A DNA stretch of 41,304 nucleotides from Cytophagia bacterium (GCA_004294005.1 RDZP01000010.1:1-41304), one strand, 5' to 3'. Shown: positions 23,909 to 30,982, numbered from the stretch's first letter. Translations and numbers: made by a program. The notes: generated by a model from the sequence alone, not told the origin.

Positions 23909-26653
23909 ATGCAAAGTTGGACAAACTTAATAGAAAACAAATTAGAAAAGCAAAATAATAAAATTGCAAAAATTAGCCTCGAAAAAGAAACTATCGCTTA
24001 TTTTGAAAAAATAAAACAAAATAGAGTGCTAAAATCACTCACAGGCAACGAGGAAATTGTGAGGGCTTTTTTGATAGATAGGCTTGTAAATGATTTAGAA
24101 TATAAACCCGAAAATTTGGAAATTGAAAAAGAATATGCCATAAAAGGCGGACATGGAAAACTTAATCCAAGAATTGATACATTGGTAAAAGACGAACAAG
24201 GAAACCCTTTTTTTTTCATAGAAATAAAAGCACCCGAAAAATACGAAAAAGATAAAAGCGAAATAGAAGGACAACTTTTTGCCTTAGCGCAAGCAGAAGA
24301 AAAAGACCATAAAACCAAAGTAAAATATTTGGTGTACTATACCTGTGAGTTGGTTGAAAATGAAATCGTAGATAAAGCAATTATTATTGATTTTCAAAAA
24401 TATAAAACTTATACAGATTGGGAAAATGAAGGCTTTATCTCGATTGGCACAACTTTAACCGCTGGATACGGAGAACCTAAAAAACAAGCCCTTACAAAAG
24501 GAAATGTAGCACACGATTTGAGAAAAAAAATAAACAGAGATGAAATTGAAAGTTTGGGCAGAAATTTACATAATGTACTTTGGGGTGGCGGTGGCACAAA
24601 TGACAGCGAAATATTTTATTCTTTGGTTAATATCATTTTGGCTAAAATACAAGATGAATATGAAAAAGAAAACGGACAAGAATACGATTTTCAAATATAC
24701 CAATATGGTAACAACATAGAAAGCCAAGAAAAAATATATAATCGTGTAAATGCACTATACAAAAAGGCTTTGAAAGAGCAACTAAATGTATCAGAACAGC
24801 AAAAAATTGACGAGGATAGCGTTATTAACCGCAATAAATTTCCACTTAATAAACTTACTTATACCGTTCAAGCATTAGAAAATCTTTCTTTTTTGGAAGG
24901 TAGAAGTTCATTAGATGGTACAGATATTTTGGGGGATTTTTTTGAAAGTATCACTCGTGATGGCTTCAAACAAAACAAAGGTCAATTTTTTACGCCTACG
25001 CCTATTGTTGATTTCCTATTGTATGCCTTGCAATTAGACAATTTAGCCATTGAAAGGCTAAATACAGATAGAGAACTGCCTTTTATCATAGACCCATCAG
25101 CAGGAAGTGGGACGTATATCGTGCAAGCCATGAAACTCATTACTAAAGAACTCAAATACAAACAAGCGCACAAAATAAAATCAAGTAGACAAATAAAAGA
25201 TACTTTTGAAAATTTGTTTTTGCCTGATTATAAAGAAAATAAATGGGCAAAAGAATATTTGTATGCCTCTGAAATCAATTTTGATTTGGGTACTGCCTCC
25301 AAAGTAAATATGATATTGCATGGCGATGGCTCTACTAATATTTTTGTGAAAGATGGTTTGTTGCCTTTTCGCAATTATGTAAAAGATAATGCGATGAGTG
25401 CTTTAGAAGTAAATTCTCCAGATAGTTTGTATGACAACAAAGAAATAAACGGAAAATTTGATGTGGTGGTAAGTAATCCGCCTTTTAGCGTAGATTTAGA
25501 TACACAAACACAAAGAGAAGTAAAAAATACCTTTGTGTTTGGCGACAAAAAAAATTCTGAAAACCTTTTTATAGAACGTTATTATCAACTCCTCAAAGAA
25601 GGCGGAAGATTGGGCGTTGTATTGCCTGAAAGCGTTTTTGATACCACCGAAAATAAATATATTCGTATGTTTATTTTCAAATATTTTGATGTAAAAGCAG
25701 TAGTAAGCCTGCCACAAATTACCTTTGAGCCTTTTACAAGCACCAAAACAAGCCTACTTTTTGCCCAAAAGAAAACCAAAAAACAAGTAGAACAATGGAA
25801 TATAATTTGGGATAAATACGGGAATGAATGGAGTTTGCTCAAAACACGCATAACCGATTATATCAAATATTTTGTAAATAACGAAAAACTGAACAAAAAA
25901 TGGGCGAAAGATGTTGTAACTGATATCGAACAAAATAACATTGATAATATTTTGCAAAACATTTATCGTTTTTTGAAAGATTATCTCACGCAGGAATACA
26001 AAACGCTTACCATAACCGAAATCTTAACCAAATACGCTGACGAAATAGAAAATATTAGCAAATACGACAAAGATACACACGTTTTTGGGTTTTATAATGC
26101 TTGGTGGGTTTTTGGGGAAGTTACCAAAGAATTGGACTTGGATATATTTATGGCTGAGGCTGAAAATGTAGGGTACAAAAAAACCAAACGTGGCGAAAAT
26201 CCTATGCCAAACGACCTTTACGACTTGGAACACGCACCTACCAAACTCAATACAAATGAGATTTTGGAAGAATATAAAACCAATATTCATAAGCAAAAAG
26301 AACAACAAACCATTGACCTCGCAGAACTTGCCACAGCACAAGCAAAATATGCAGAAAAGGAAAATGAAACCCTCAAACAAAAAATTGAAAAACTCAAAAA
26401 AATCATTGAAAGTAAAAGTAAGAAAATCGAAAAATTGGAAAACGACCACAAAATAGTTGTTCATATTTTTGAAACCTATTACCAAAATAACCTGCTCAAA
26501 AATGAATATGCAGAACGCACCGAAAACGAACTACTACAACATTTCAAAAAAAATGGCTTGCTCGAACACCGCAAAAGCAAGGATATTGTACTCCGAAAAA
26601 ATAATCTTCTCACAATTTTAGACTACATTAGAAACGAAGTATCATGGCAGTAA
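23909..26653 (+). CDS. BcgI-like fused nuclease-N6-adenine methyltransferase subunit
   Basis: This 914-residue restriction-modification protein begins with an HsdR_N-type PD-(D/E)xK nuclease domain (about 40-160, catalytic RID at Asp90 and IEIK at Glu105/Lys107). After a helical linker comes an HsdM-type N6-adenine methyltransferase (motif I DPSAGSGT at about 395, motif IV NPPF at about 523). A long coiled coil follows at about 795-850 (ENETLKQKIEKLKKIIESKSKKIEKL). Nuclease and methylase in one chain with a separate specificity subunit is the layout of type IIB enzymes such as BcgI; there is no helicase/translocase HsdR. The stop overlaps the hsdS start by 10 bases. Calling it simply HsdM is an alternative. 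It is the first gene of the island behind carB. Confidence 0.88.
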   Translation: MQSWTNLIENKLEKQNNKIAKISLEKETIAYFEKIKQNRVLKSLTGNEEIVRAFLIDRLVNDLEYKPENLEIEKEYAIKGGHGKLNPRIDTLVKDEQGNPFFFIEIKAPEKYEKDKSEIEGQLFALAQAEEKDHKTKVKYLVYYTCELVENEIVDKAIIIDFQKYKTYTDWENEGFISIGTTLTAGYGEPKKQALTKGNVAHDLRKKINRDEIESLGRNLHNVLWGGGGTNDSEIFYSLVNIILAKIQDEYEKENGQEYDFQIYQYGNNIESQEKIYNRVNALYKKALKEQLNVSEQQKIDEDSVINRNKFPLNKLTYTVQALENLSFLEGRSSLDGTDILGDFFESITRDGFKQNKGQFFTPTPIVDFLLYALQLDNLAIERLNTDRELPFIIDPSAGSGTYIVQAMKLITKELKYKQAHKIKSSRQIKDTFENLFLPDYKENKWAKEYLYASEINFDLGTASKVNMILHGDGSTNIFVKDGLLPFRNYVKDNAMSALEVNSPDSLYDNKEINGKFDVVVSNPPFSVDLDTQTQREVKNTFVFGDKKNSENLFIERYYQLLKEGGRLGVVLPESVFDTTENKYIRMFIFKYFDVKAVVSLPQITFEPFTSTKTSLLFAQKKTKKQVEQWNIIWDKYGNEWSLLKTRITDYIKYFVNNEKLNKKWAKDVVTDIEQNNIDNILQNIYRFLKDYLTQEYKTLTITEILTKYADEIENISKYDKDTHVFGFYNAWWVFGEVTKELDLDIFMAEAENVGYKKTKRGENPMPNDLYDLEHAPTKLNTNEILEEYKTNIHKQKEQQTIDLAELATAQAKYAEKENETLKQKIEKLKKIIESKSKKIEKLENDHKIVVHIFETYYQNNLLKNEYAERTENELLQHFKKNGLLEHRKSKDIVLRKNNLLTILDYIRNEVSWQ

Positions 26654-26943
26654 AATGGTTTAAGGTGAAATTATCAGATTTGAATTCTGAATATAGCCTA
26701 AGAAATGATTTTAAATATATAAACTCTTTTATAAAAGGGAATAATAGTTTTTATTCTTATAAAGAAGTTTTTGATATTATTTCATATACACCTATCAATT
26801 TAAACGAGTTAGAAGAATTTTTGTATGCAGAAATTGGAGATGTATCAAAAAACGGTGAAGTAATACCTACAAAATTATCTTTTTTGGATAGGAATGAAGA
26901 AAATGAAAATTTATTCAAAAAAATTGAAAAGGTGATATCATAA
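26644..26943 (+). CDS. hsdS: Specificity subunit (HsdS-like), N-terminal fragment, frame-shifted
   Basis: This 99-residue frame begins the specificity gene, overlapping the methylase stop by 10 bases. It encodes the start of the first target-recognition domain (MAVKWFKVKLSDLNSEYSLR ... FLYAEIGDVSKNGEVIPTKL) and runs to LFKKIEKVIS-stop. The next frame, entered by a -1 shift at GAAAAGG, continues as KGDIIKPLKGDILISKIRPYLNK. That is the usual HsdS sequence, so the two frames are one broken gene. As read, this piece alone cannot give a working subunit. Confidence 0.75.
   Translation: MAVKWFKVKLSDLNSEYSLRNDFKYINSFIKGNNSFYSYKEVFDIISYTPINLNELEEFLYAEIGDVSKNGEVIPTKLSFLDRNEENENLFKKIEKVIS
26926..26932 (+). 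other. Frameshift site in hsdS
   Basis: The read ATT-GAA-AAG-GTG-ATA leads to a stop at 26941. One extra A in the run, or a -1 ribosomal slip after AAG, gives I-E-K-G-D-I-I-K-P in frame with the downstream ORF. The run is only four A residues long, with a seven-A run ten bases upstream. A true mutation, phase variation, programmed slippage or a sequencing indel are all possible. Confidence 0.75.
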
Positions 26944-26948
26944 AACCA

Positions 26949-28064
26949 TTGAAAGGAGATATTTTAATTTCTAAGATAAGACCTTATTTAAATAAAATAG
27001 TTTTTATTGATAAAGAAAATGAAAACGTATTTTTTACAAAAGCATTTATTCATATCAGACCAAAGGTAAATGCAGAAATTTTATATTTTGCATTGAGAAC
27101 ATTATTTTTTAATCAATTAAATGCTGTTTCTCGACAAGGGAAAGGATATCCAACTTTGAAAGAAGATGATATAAAATCCATTCGTTTTTCTAAATATATT
27201 ATTGATAGTTTGGAAAAACATAATGATACTATATTGATGAAAATAAATCAACTAAAAACTGAAATTGAGCGATTAAAAAACTCAAAATTAAAGCCTTTGG
27301 ATATTATTAATCAGGTTTTTGGGGAGGAATTTGGGTTTGATTGGCAAGAATTTGAGAAATTGAAACAGCAAAAAATATTCTTTTCAAGTTTATCTGAATT
27401 TGCCAATAACATTGATTGTAGAATGGGTTTAAGATTTCATAATAAAGCAGGAAAATATTTATATAGTTTTTTGTGTTCTAAAACAAAAAGAAATATAAAA
27501 GACTTTATTGATGAACCTATTGTTTTGGGGCAAAGTGTTTCCCCAAACGATTATGATGATGAAGGAGAATATTTTTATATTGCTATGTCAAATATTAAAA
27601 CGTATGCTTTTGAGGAGGAAGATTGTAAAAAAGTTTCAGAAGAATATGCTTTAAATAACATAAAGAAAATAGTTAAAAAGGGTAATATTTTGTTAGCACG
27701 TTCTGGCGAGGGTACTATTGGAAAAGTTGCATTAATTGAAGATGAAGAAATAAACGCTATTTTTGCTGACTTTACGCAACGAATAAGATTGATAAATTAT
27801 AATGTGCTACTTGCTTATTATTATTTTCGGAGTGATTTCTTTCAATATTTAGTTTATATGCACAAAAAAGGTTTAGGAAATAATACTAATATTTTTCCAA
27901 GCCAAATTCAACATTTTCCTATTCCAGATTGGGAAGAAACCAAACAAAACGAAATCGTATTACGCATAAAAACGCAAATAGATGCCCAAAACTTGGTGGA
28001 TTTGGCAATAGAAGCCAAGCAACAAGAAATAAATGAGATAATAGAAAATGCTATAAAAGAATAG
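26949..28064 (+). CDS. hsdS: Specificity subunit (HsdS-like), main fragment
   Basis: This 371-residue frame has no good ATG at its beginning and starts mid-domain (KGDILISKIRPYLNKIVFIDKEN), so it is the continuation of 26644-26943 after a frameshift. It contains the rest of the first target-recognition domain (to about residue 85), a central conserved helix (HNDTILMKINQLKTEIERLKNSKL), a second recognition domain (about 130-325, with GNILLARSGEGTIGKVALI and FPSQIQHFPIPDWEE) and a C-terminal helix. Two recognition domains mean a bipartite target site. Together with the nuclease-methylase it would form a BcgI-like or type I-like complex; the frameshift may switch it off. Confidence 0.82.
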   Translation: MKGDILISKIRPYLNKIVFIDKENENVFFTKAFIHIRPKVNAEILYFALRTLFFNQLNAVSRQGKGYPTLKEDDIKSIRFSKYIIDSLEKHNDTILMKINQLKTEIERLKNSKLKPLDIINQVFGEEFGFDWQEFEKLKQQKIFFSSLSEFANNIDCRMGLRFHNKAGKYLYSFLCSKTKRNIKDFIDEPIVLGQSVSPNDYDDEGEYFYIAMSNIKTYAFEEEDCKKVSEEYALNNIKKIVKKGNILLARSGEGTIGKVALIEDEEINAIFADFTQRIRLINYNVLLAYYYFRSDFFQYLVYMHKKGLGNNTNIFPSQIQHFPIPDWEETKQNEIVLRIKTQIDAQNLVDLAIEAKQQEINEIIENAIKE

Positions 28065-28149
28065 TATCCAAAATTTAGGAGAAAATCAATCTATTTTTAT
28101 CGTTTTAATATAATTCTCAAAAATTCAATTTCTAATCAATATAATTTTT

Positions 28150-28181
28150 TTTGATAATAAAAATACCATTCACTAATTTTG
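28150..28181 (+). promoter_or_regulatory. Promoter of the toxin-antitoxin pair
   Basis: TTTG at 28150-28153, 20 bases, then TAATTTTG at 28174-28181 is a full consensus promoter. It lies 38 bases before the antitoxin ATG and shows the module is transcribed apart from hsdS. Confidence 0.75.
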
Positions 28182-28218
28182 TCCGTTAAAAAATCAATAT
28201 ATAATTATATTTAAAATT

Positions 28219-28407
28219 ATGACAACATTCAATAAAGAACAACTTATCGCAAAAATAAATACTTTGCCTAATGAAAAATTAGCACAAGTGGCGGAACTCG
28301 TTGCAAAACTTACCAAAGAAAAAGAAGATGAAAAACAAGATGAATTTAGTTTGTTAATCGAAACAACCAATAAAAAATATGAAAAAGTGTGGGAGGCGTT
28401 GGCATAA
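28219..28407 (+). CDS. Putative antitoxin of a Doc-type toxin
   Basis: This 62-residue, charged, helical protein (FNKEQLIAKINTLPNEKLAQVAELVAKLTKEKEDEKQ...) ends TNKKYEKVWEALA. Its stop codon overlaps the toxin start codon (TAATG), the usual arrangement of a type II toxin-antitoxin operon with the antitoxin first. It does not look like the Phd DNA-binding fold; the C-terminal helix could clamp the toxin. It is assigned by size, composition and position rather than by a recognised family signature. Confidence 0.75.
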   Translation: MTTFNKEQLIAKINTLPNEKLAQVAELVAKLTKEKEDEKQDEFSLLIETTNKKYEKVWEALA

Positions 28408-28793
28408 TGAAATATCTTACAAAAGAGCAAATCATAGCCATTAATCATAATCAAGTGAAAGTATTTGGTGGTAATTTTATCCCACCTGATAATTTTTTGC
28501 ACGAAGAAAATTTGGATTATCTCATCGAAGCTGTTACCGCTGAAATGTTTGGCGAGTCGATTTATCCTGAAATTTATCAAAAAGCAGGCGTTTATATGTT
28601 TAATATCATTTGTAACCATATTTTTCAAGATGGGAACAAAAGGACAGGATTACAAACATCTATTATTTTTTTACTTCTCAATAAAGTAGAAATAAAAGCA
28701 GACGAAGATTTGCTCATCAATTTCACTATTTCTGTCGCATCAGGTGAACAAACTTTGGAACAGGTGCAAGAATGGTTTAAAAATCATATATGA
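28407..28793 (+). CDS. doc: Fic/Doc-family death-on-curing toxin
   Basis: This 128-residue protein carries the Fic-fold motif in the Doc form: HIFQDGNKRTG (His71, Lys78), against HPFRDANKRT in phage P1 Doc. The Fic glycine/arginine pair is replaced by Lys-Arg. Doc of P1 phosphorylates elongation factor Tu and arrests translation; the same activity is inferred here. The start MKYLTKEQIIAINH is chosen because its ATG overlaps the antitoxin stop; the ORF-track start six codons earlier lies within the antitoxin gene. It is the last gene of the island before the second carB-end copy. Confidence 0.88.
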   Translation: MKYLTKEQIIAINHNQVKVFGGNFIPPDNFLHEENLDYLIEAVTAEMFGESIYPEIYQKAGVYMFNIICNHIFQDGNKRTGLQTSIIFLLLNKVEIKADEDLLINFTISVASGEQTLEQVQEWFKNHI

Positions 28794-28819
28794 TGTTTTT
28801 CTCAAAATATAGGAAGAAA

Positions 28820-28840
28820 AAATTTGTATTTGAGTAGGTA
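28820..28840. repeat. carB-terminal direct repeat, right copy (att-like)
   Basis: This is identical for 21 bases to the carB 3' end at 23783-23803, within a roughly 65-base imperfect match. Here the sequence is not in any gene and begins 27 bases after the toxin stop codon. It marks the right edge of the island. Confidence 0.75.
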
Positions 28841-28904
28841 AAAAATTTTATTTTCCTAAAAAAAATCAGTCTATTTTTATCTTTTTTTTATGCACGTATT
28901 TCTC

Positions 28905-28912
28905 TATCTTTG
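28905..28912 (+). promoter_or_regulatory. Original -7 box of miaE, now cut off from most of the gene
   Basis: TATCTTTG lies 31 bases before the ATG of the stranded miaE 5' codons at 28944. A -33 TTTG is not clear. Confidence 0.5.
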
Positions 28913-28943
28913 CACTTTGATTATAAATTGAATAGCAACGAAT

Positions 28944-28976
28944 ATGTTAAACCTTAAATTAGCCACCGACCGTTAC
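28944..28976 (+). pseudogene. miaE: Stranded 5' end of miaE (11 codons)
   Basis: ATG-led codons MLNLKLATDRY match the expected N-terminus of short MiaE proteins (pattern MLxLKLPTDPRW). They stop matching at 28977, where the mobile element begins. The codon TAC at 28974-28976 is repeated at 30323-30325, after which MiaE continues in frame as PRWVDIAEKN. In the current arrangement the frame runs on into the element and stops at 29078, giving a 45-codon nonsense product. Confidence 0.7.
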
Positions 28977-29110
28977 ATAAAACTTACACAAACTTATACA
29001 TTTGCTGTTTACTTCCTGTTTCATTGCGTCCCCTTGCCGTTCGGCTTGGGTGTTTCGACGCTCCGCAGAGTGGGCTAACTGACCACTTGTTTAGCAAGAT
29101 TTACACTTGC
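28977..29110 (-). ncRNA. Candidate omega/reRNA of TnpB (right end)
   Basis: On the tnpB strand the segment spanning the stop codon and right end is much richer in G+C than its surroundings. It folds into CCC-AA-GCC-GAAC-GGC-AA-GGG (plus 29031-29050) and a second small hairpin around CTC-TGCG-GAG (plus 29059-29072). TnpB systems are known to use an RNA from exactly this place. The 3' guide would be the flanking miaE 5' sequence. No RNA evidence is available and the boundaries are approximate. Confidence 0.4.
28990..29003. repeat. 14-bp inverted repeat, right-end copy
   Basis: AAACTTATACATTT here is the exact reverse complement of 30274-30287 at the other end of the element. The two mark the subterminal regions. 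Confidence 0.65.
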
Positions 29111-30160
29111 ATTCAAATCTCTATCTATTCTCAAACCGCATTTTTCACAATGATAAACACGGTCTTTTAAGGTTAAATTTTCCTTTTTATGCCCACAATT
29201 TGAACATATTTTGGAACTCGCAAAAAAACGATTGACTACTACTAATTTTGAACCATACCATTCGCATTTGTAAGTTAATTGCCTGCGAAACTCATAAAAT
29301 CCACCATCTAAAATCGCACTCGATAATTTGTGATTTTTACTCATGCCTTTCACATTTAAGTCCTCAATGGCTATCTTTTCGTGGTTTTTGGAAAGATAAG
29401 ACGTTAATTTGTGTAAAGCATCTTCACGAATACAAGCAATTTTATAATGTAATTTTGCTACTATTTTTTGTTGTTTGTAATAATTTTTTGATTGCTCTTT
29501 TTTGCCTTTTTGAAACTTTTTAGATAATTTTCTTTGCTCAATTTTTAACTTTCTTTTATAAATTTTGTAAGGTCTGCGATTTTCAAAAGTCATTCCATTC
29601 GATAAAGTTGCTAAGGTTTTTATGCCCAAATCAACACCAACAAAACTATGTTTTTTGAATCTAATTTTTTGTGTTTGATGTTCCATTTTAAAACTCACAA
29701 ACCAAAAATCTGCTTGCCTTGAAATGCTTACATTTTTGATATTTTTTACATCTTTTATTTTTTCACTCAATTTTATCCAACCAAAATGAGGTAATTTAAT
29801 GCGATTTTTTTTGACTTCAATATTTCCCTCTAAATAAAAACTATCTTTTCTTCCTTTTTTCTTAAATTTTGGATATTTGCTAACTTTTTTAAAAAATCTT
29901 TGAAAACCTGTATCCAAATCTCGCAAGGCTTGTTGTGGTGCGCATTTCGAAACTTCGTAATACCAATCGTATTTACTTTTTACTTCTGCTACTAATTTTT
30001 TGTGCAAATCAATGCCTGTAGGTCGTTTTTCTTTGTTTTCAAAAGCTTTATTACATACATCAAGTCCCCAATTATAAGCGTGTCTTGCCACACCTGCGTG
30101 TTTGAGTGCAAGTGTTTTTTGCTTATTATTGAGTTCTAAACGAATTTTAAGGCTTTTCAT
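29075..30160 (-). CDS. tnpB: TnpB, RNA-guided nuclease of IS200/IS605-type elements
   Basis: This 361-residue TnpB, ancestor-like relative of Cas12, has an N-terminal helical/WED region (MKSLKIRLELNNKQKTLALKHAGVARHAYNWGL), the RuvC-like nuclease and a zinc finger. The catalytic acids look intact: Asp177 in VGVDLGIKTLA, Glu266 in IAIEDLNVKGM, and the last Asp in LRIDRDLNAS (346/348). Four zinc cysteines are present, CSNC (319, 322) and CEKC (338, 341). Known TnpBs cut DNA matching their omegaRNA guide next to a short TAM and favour persistence of the element. There is no tnpA partner. Length is on the short side of the family but complete. Confidence 0.92.
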   Translation of the reverse strand: MKSLKIRLELNNKQKTLALKHAGVARHAYNWGLDVCNKAFENKEKRPTGIDLHKKLVAEVKSKYDWYYEVSKCAPQQALRDLDTGFQRFFKKVSKYPKFKKKGRKDSFYLEGNIEVKKNRIKLPHFGWIKLSEKIKDVKNIKNVSISRQADFWFVSFKMEHQTQKIRFKKHSFVGVDLGIKTLATLSNGMTFENRRPYKIYKRKLKIEQRKLSKKFQKGKKEQSKNYYKQQKIVAKLHYKIACIREDALHKLTSYLSKNHEKIAIEDLNVKGMSKNHKLSSAILDGGFYEFRRQLTYKCEWYGSKLVVVNRFFASSKICSNCGHKKENLTLKDRVYHCEKCGLRIDRDLNASVNLAKQVVS

Positions 30161-30241
30161 CTATGTTTTTTATTTGAGCAAAAATAAGTGATTTTCTTAT
30201 AAAATGTAAATATTTTCTTATTTATTTTTTAAAATACTTTA

Positions 30242-30287
30242 AAACTTATATATTTTACATCAAAAAATGATTAAAATGTATAAGTTT
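30242..30287. repeat. Left-end hairpin of the TnpB element
   Basis: AAACTTATATATTTT (30242-30256) pairs with AAAATGTATAAGTTT (30273-30287), 15 bp with one wobble. The outer arm is the inverted copy of 28990-29003. Subterminal hairpins are what TnpA Y1 transposases recognise in this family. Confidence 0.6.
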
Positions 30288-30295
30288 ATCTAAAA

Positions 30296-30880
30296 ATGTT
30301 CAGATATTTGTTTGCTGATTGTTACCCTCGATGGGTAGATATTGCAGAAAAAAACATAGAAGAAATTTTAATTGACCACGCTTTTTGCGAACAAAAAGCA
30401 GCATCAAGTTGTATTTCTTTGATTGTGCATTATCCACAATTAGAAAAATTAGTTGAAGTGCTTACGCCTGTTGTTACAGAAGAATGGGGACATTTTAGAA
30501 TGGTTTTGAAGGAAATGAAAAAAAGAAATATTGCATTGACACAAAAAAGAAAAGATGACTATGTATTACAACTATTGACTTTGGAACGAAAAAATGGAAC
30601 GCCCAACCAAAGACTAATGGATAAACTTCTTATCAATGCTTTGATTGAAGCAAGAAGTTGTGAACGTTTTAGATTGCTTTCTTTGCATATTGCAGACGAA
30701 AACCTAAAAAGTTTTTATCACGAATTGATGATTTCCGAAGCAAATCACTATGTTAATTTTATCGAATTAGCAAAAGAATATTCACCAAAACAAGAAGTAG
30801 AAAAAAGATTTGAAGAAATGTTAGAAGCAGAAGCAAGCATTCTACAAAATTTGGAAATACGAAAAGACAGAGTGCATTAA
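30296..30880 (+). CDS. miaE: tRNA-(ms2io6A)-hydroxylase MiaE, 5' end replaced by mobile element
   Basis: MiaE is a non-haem diiron enzyme that hydroxylates the isopentenyl group of modified A37 in tRNAs reading U-starting codons. Family sequence begins at Tyr10 (YPRWVDIAEKNIEEILIDHAFCEQKAAS). Diiron ligand motifs follow: EQKAAS, EEWGHF (ExxH), EARSCERF and SEANHYVNF (ExxH). The first nine residues (MFRYLFADC) are encoded by the end of the TnpB element and replace the original MLNLKLATDR, which is stranded at 28944. The iron-binding core is complete, so the chimeric protein may be active if expressed. Its native promoter is 1.4 kb away on the other side of the element. Confidence 0.9.
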   Translation: MFRYLFADCYPRWVDIAEKNIEEILIDHAFCEQKAASSCISLIVHYPQLEKLVEVLTPVVTEEWGHFRMVLKEMKKRNIALTQKRKDDYVLQLLTLERKNGTPNQRLMDKLLINALIEARSCERFRLLSLHIADENLKSFYHELMISEANHYVNFIELAKEYSPKQEVEKRFEEMLEAEASILQNLEIRKDRVH

Positions 30881-30935
30881 AAAAAGGTAAAATGGCTTCA
30901 GTAAGCCTGAAATTATAGACCAATATTGTAATACC

Positions 30936-30982
30936 AAAAAAGAGAGAAAAACTTTGGAATACCTTGTTTTTTCTCTCTTTTT
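30936..30982. terminator. Bidirectional terminator between miaE and bcp
   Basis: AAAAAAGAGAGAAAAAC pairs with GTTTTTTCTCTCTTTTT with one bulge, around a 13-base loop. A and T tracts on either side suit both converging genes. Confidence 0.75.

Larger units (their letters stand above)
28977..30325 (-). mobile_element. tnpB-only IS200/IS605-type element inserted in miaE
   Basis: Deleting these 1349 bases joins the stranded miaE start to the rest of the gene in frame. Both junctions share GTTAC, so the exact ends are ambiguous by up to 5 bases. The element contains tnpB on the minus strand, a GC-rich structured right end and a hairpin in the left end. There is no tnpA, so movement would need a transposase in trans. 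It has the form of an IS605-like decayed or non-autonomous element. Confidence 0.75.

Noticed and set aside
26024-26485. 153-aa minus-strand ORF inside the methylase gene
   Set aside because: Phe-rich antisense of the coiled-coil coding region; no independent evidence.
28194-28628. 144-aa minus-strand ORF across the toxin-antitoxin pair
   Set aside because: Antisense shadow of two overlapping genes that have a clear promoter and toxin motif.
23805-28840. Integrase or phage genes in the island
   Set aside because: All frames were considered; nothing beyond the nuclease-methylase, specificity subunit, antitoxin and toxin is supported, so phage origin is not claimed.
28944-29080. Independent small protein MLNLKLATDRYIKLTQ...
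   Set aside because: Only the first 11 codons look like a protein, and they match the MiaE N-terminus; the rest is the mobile element end including the structured GC-rich segment.
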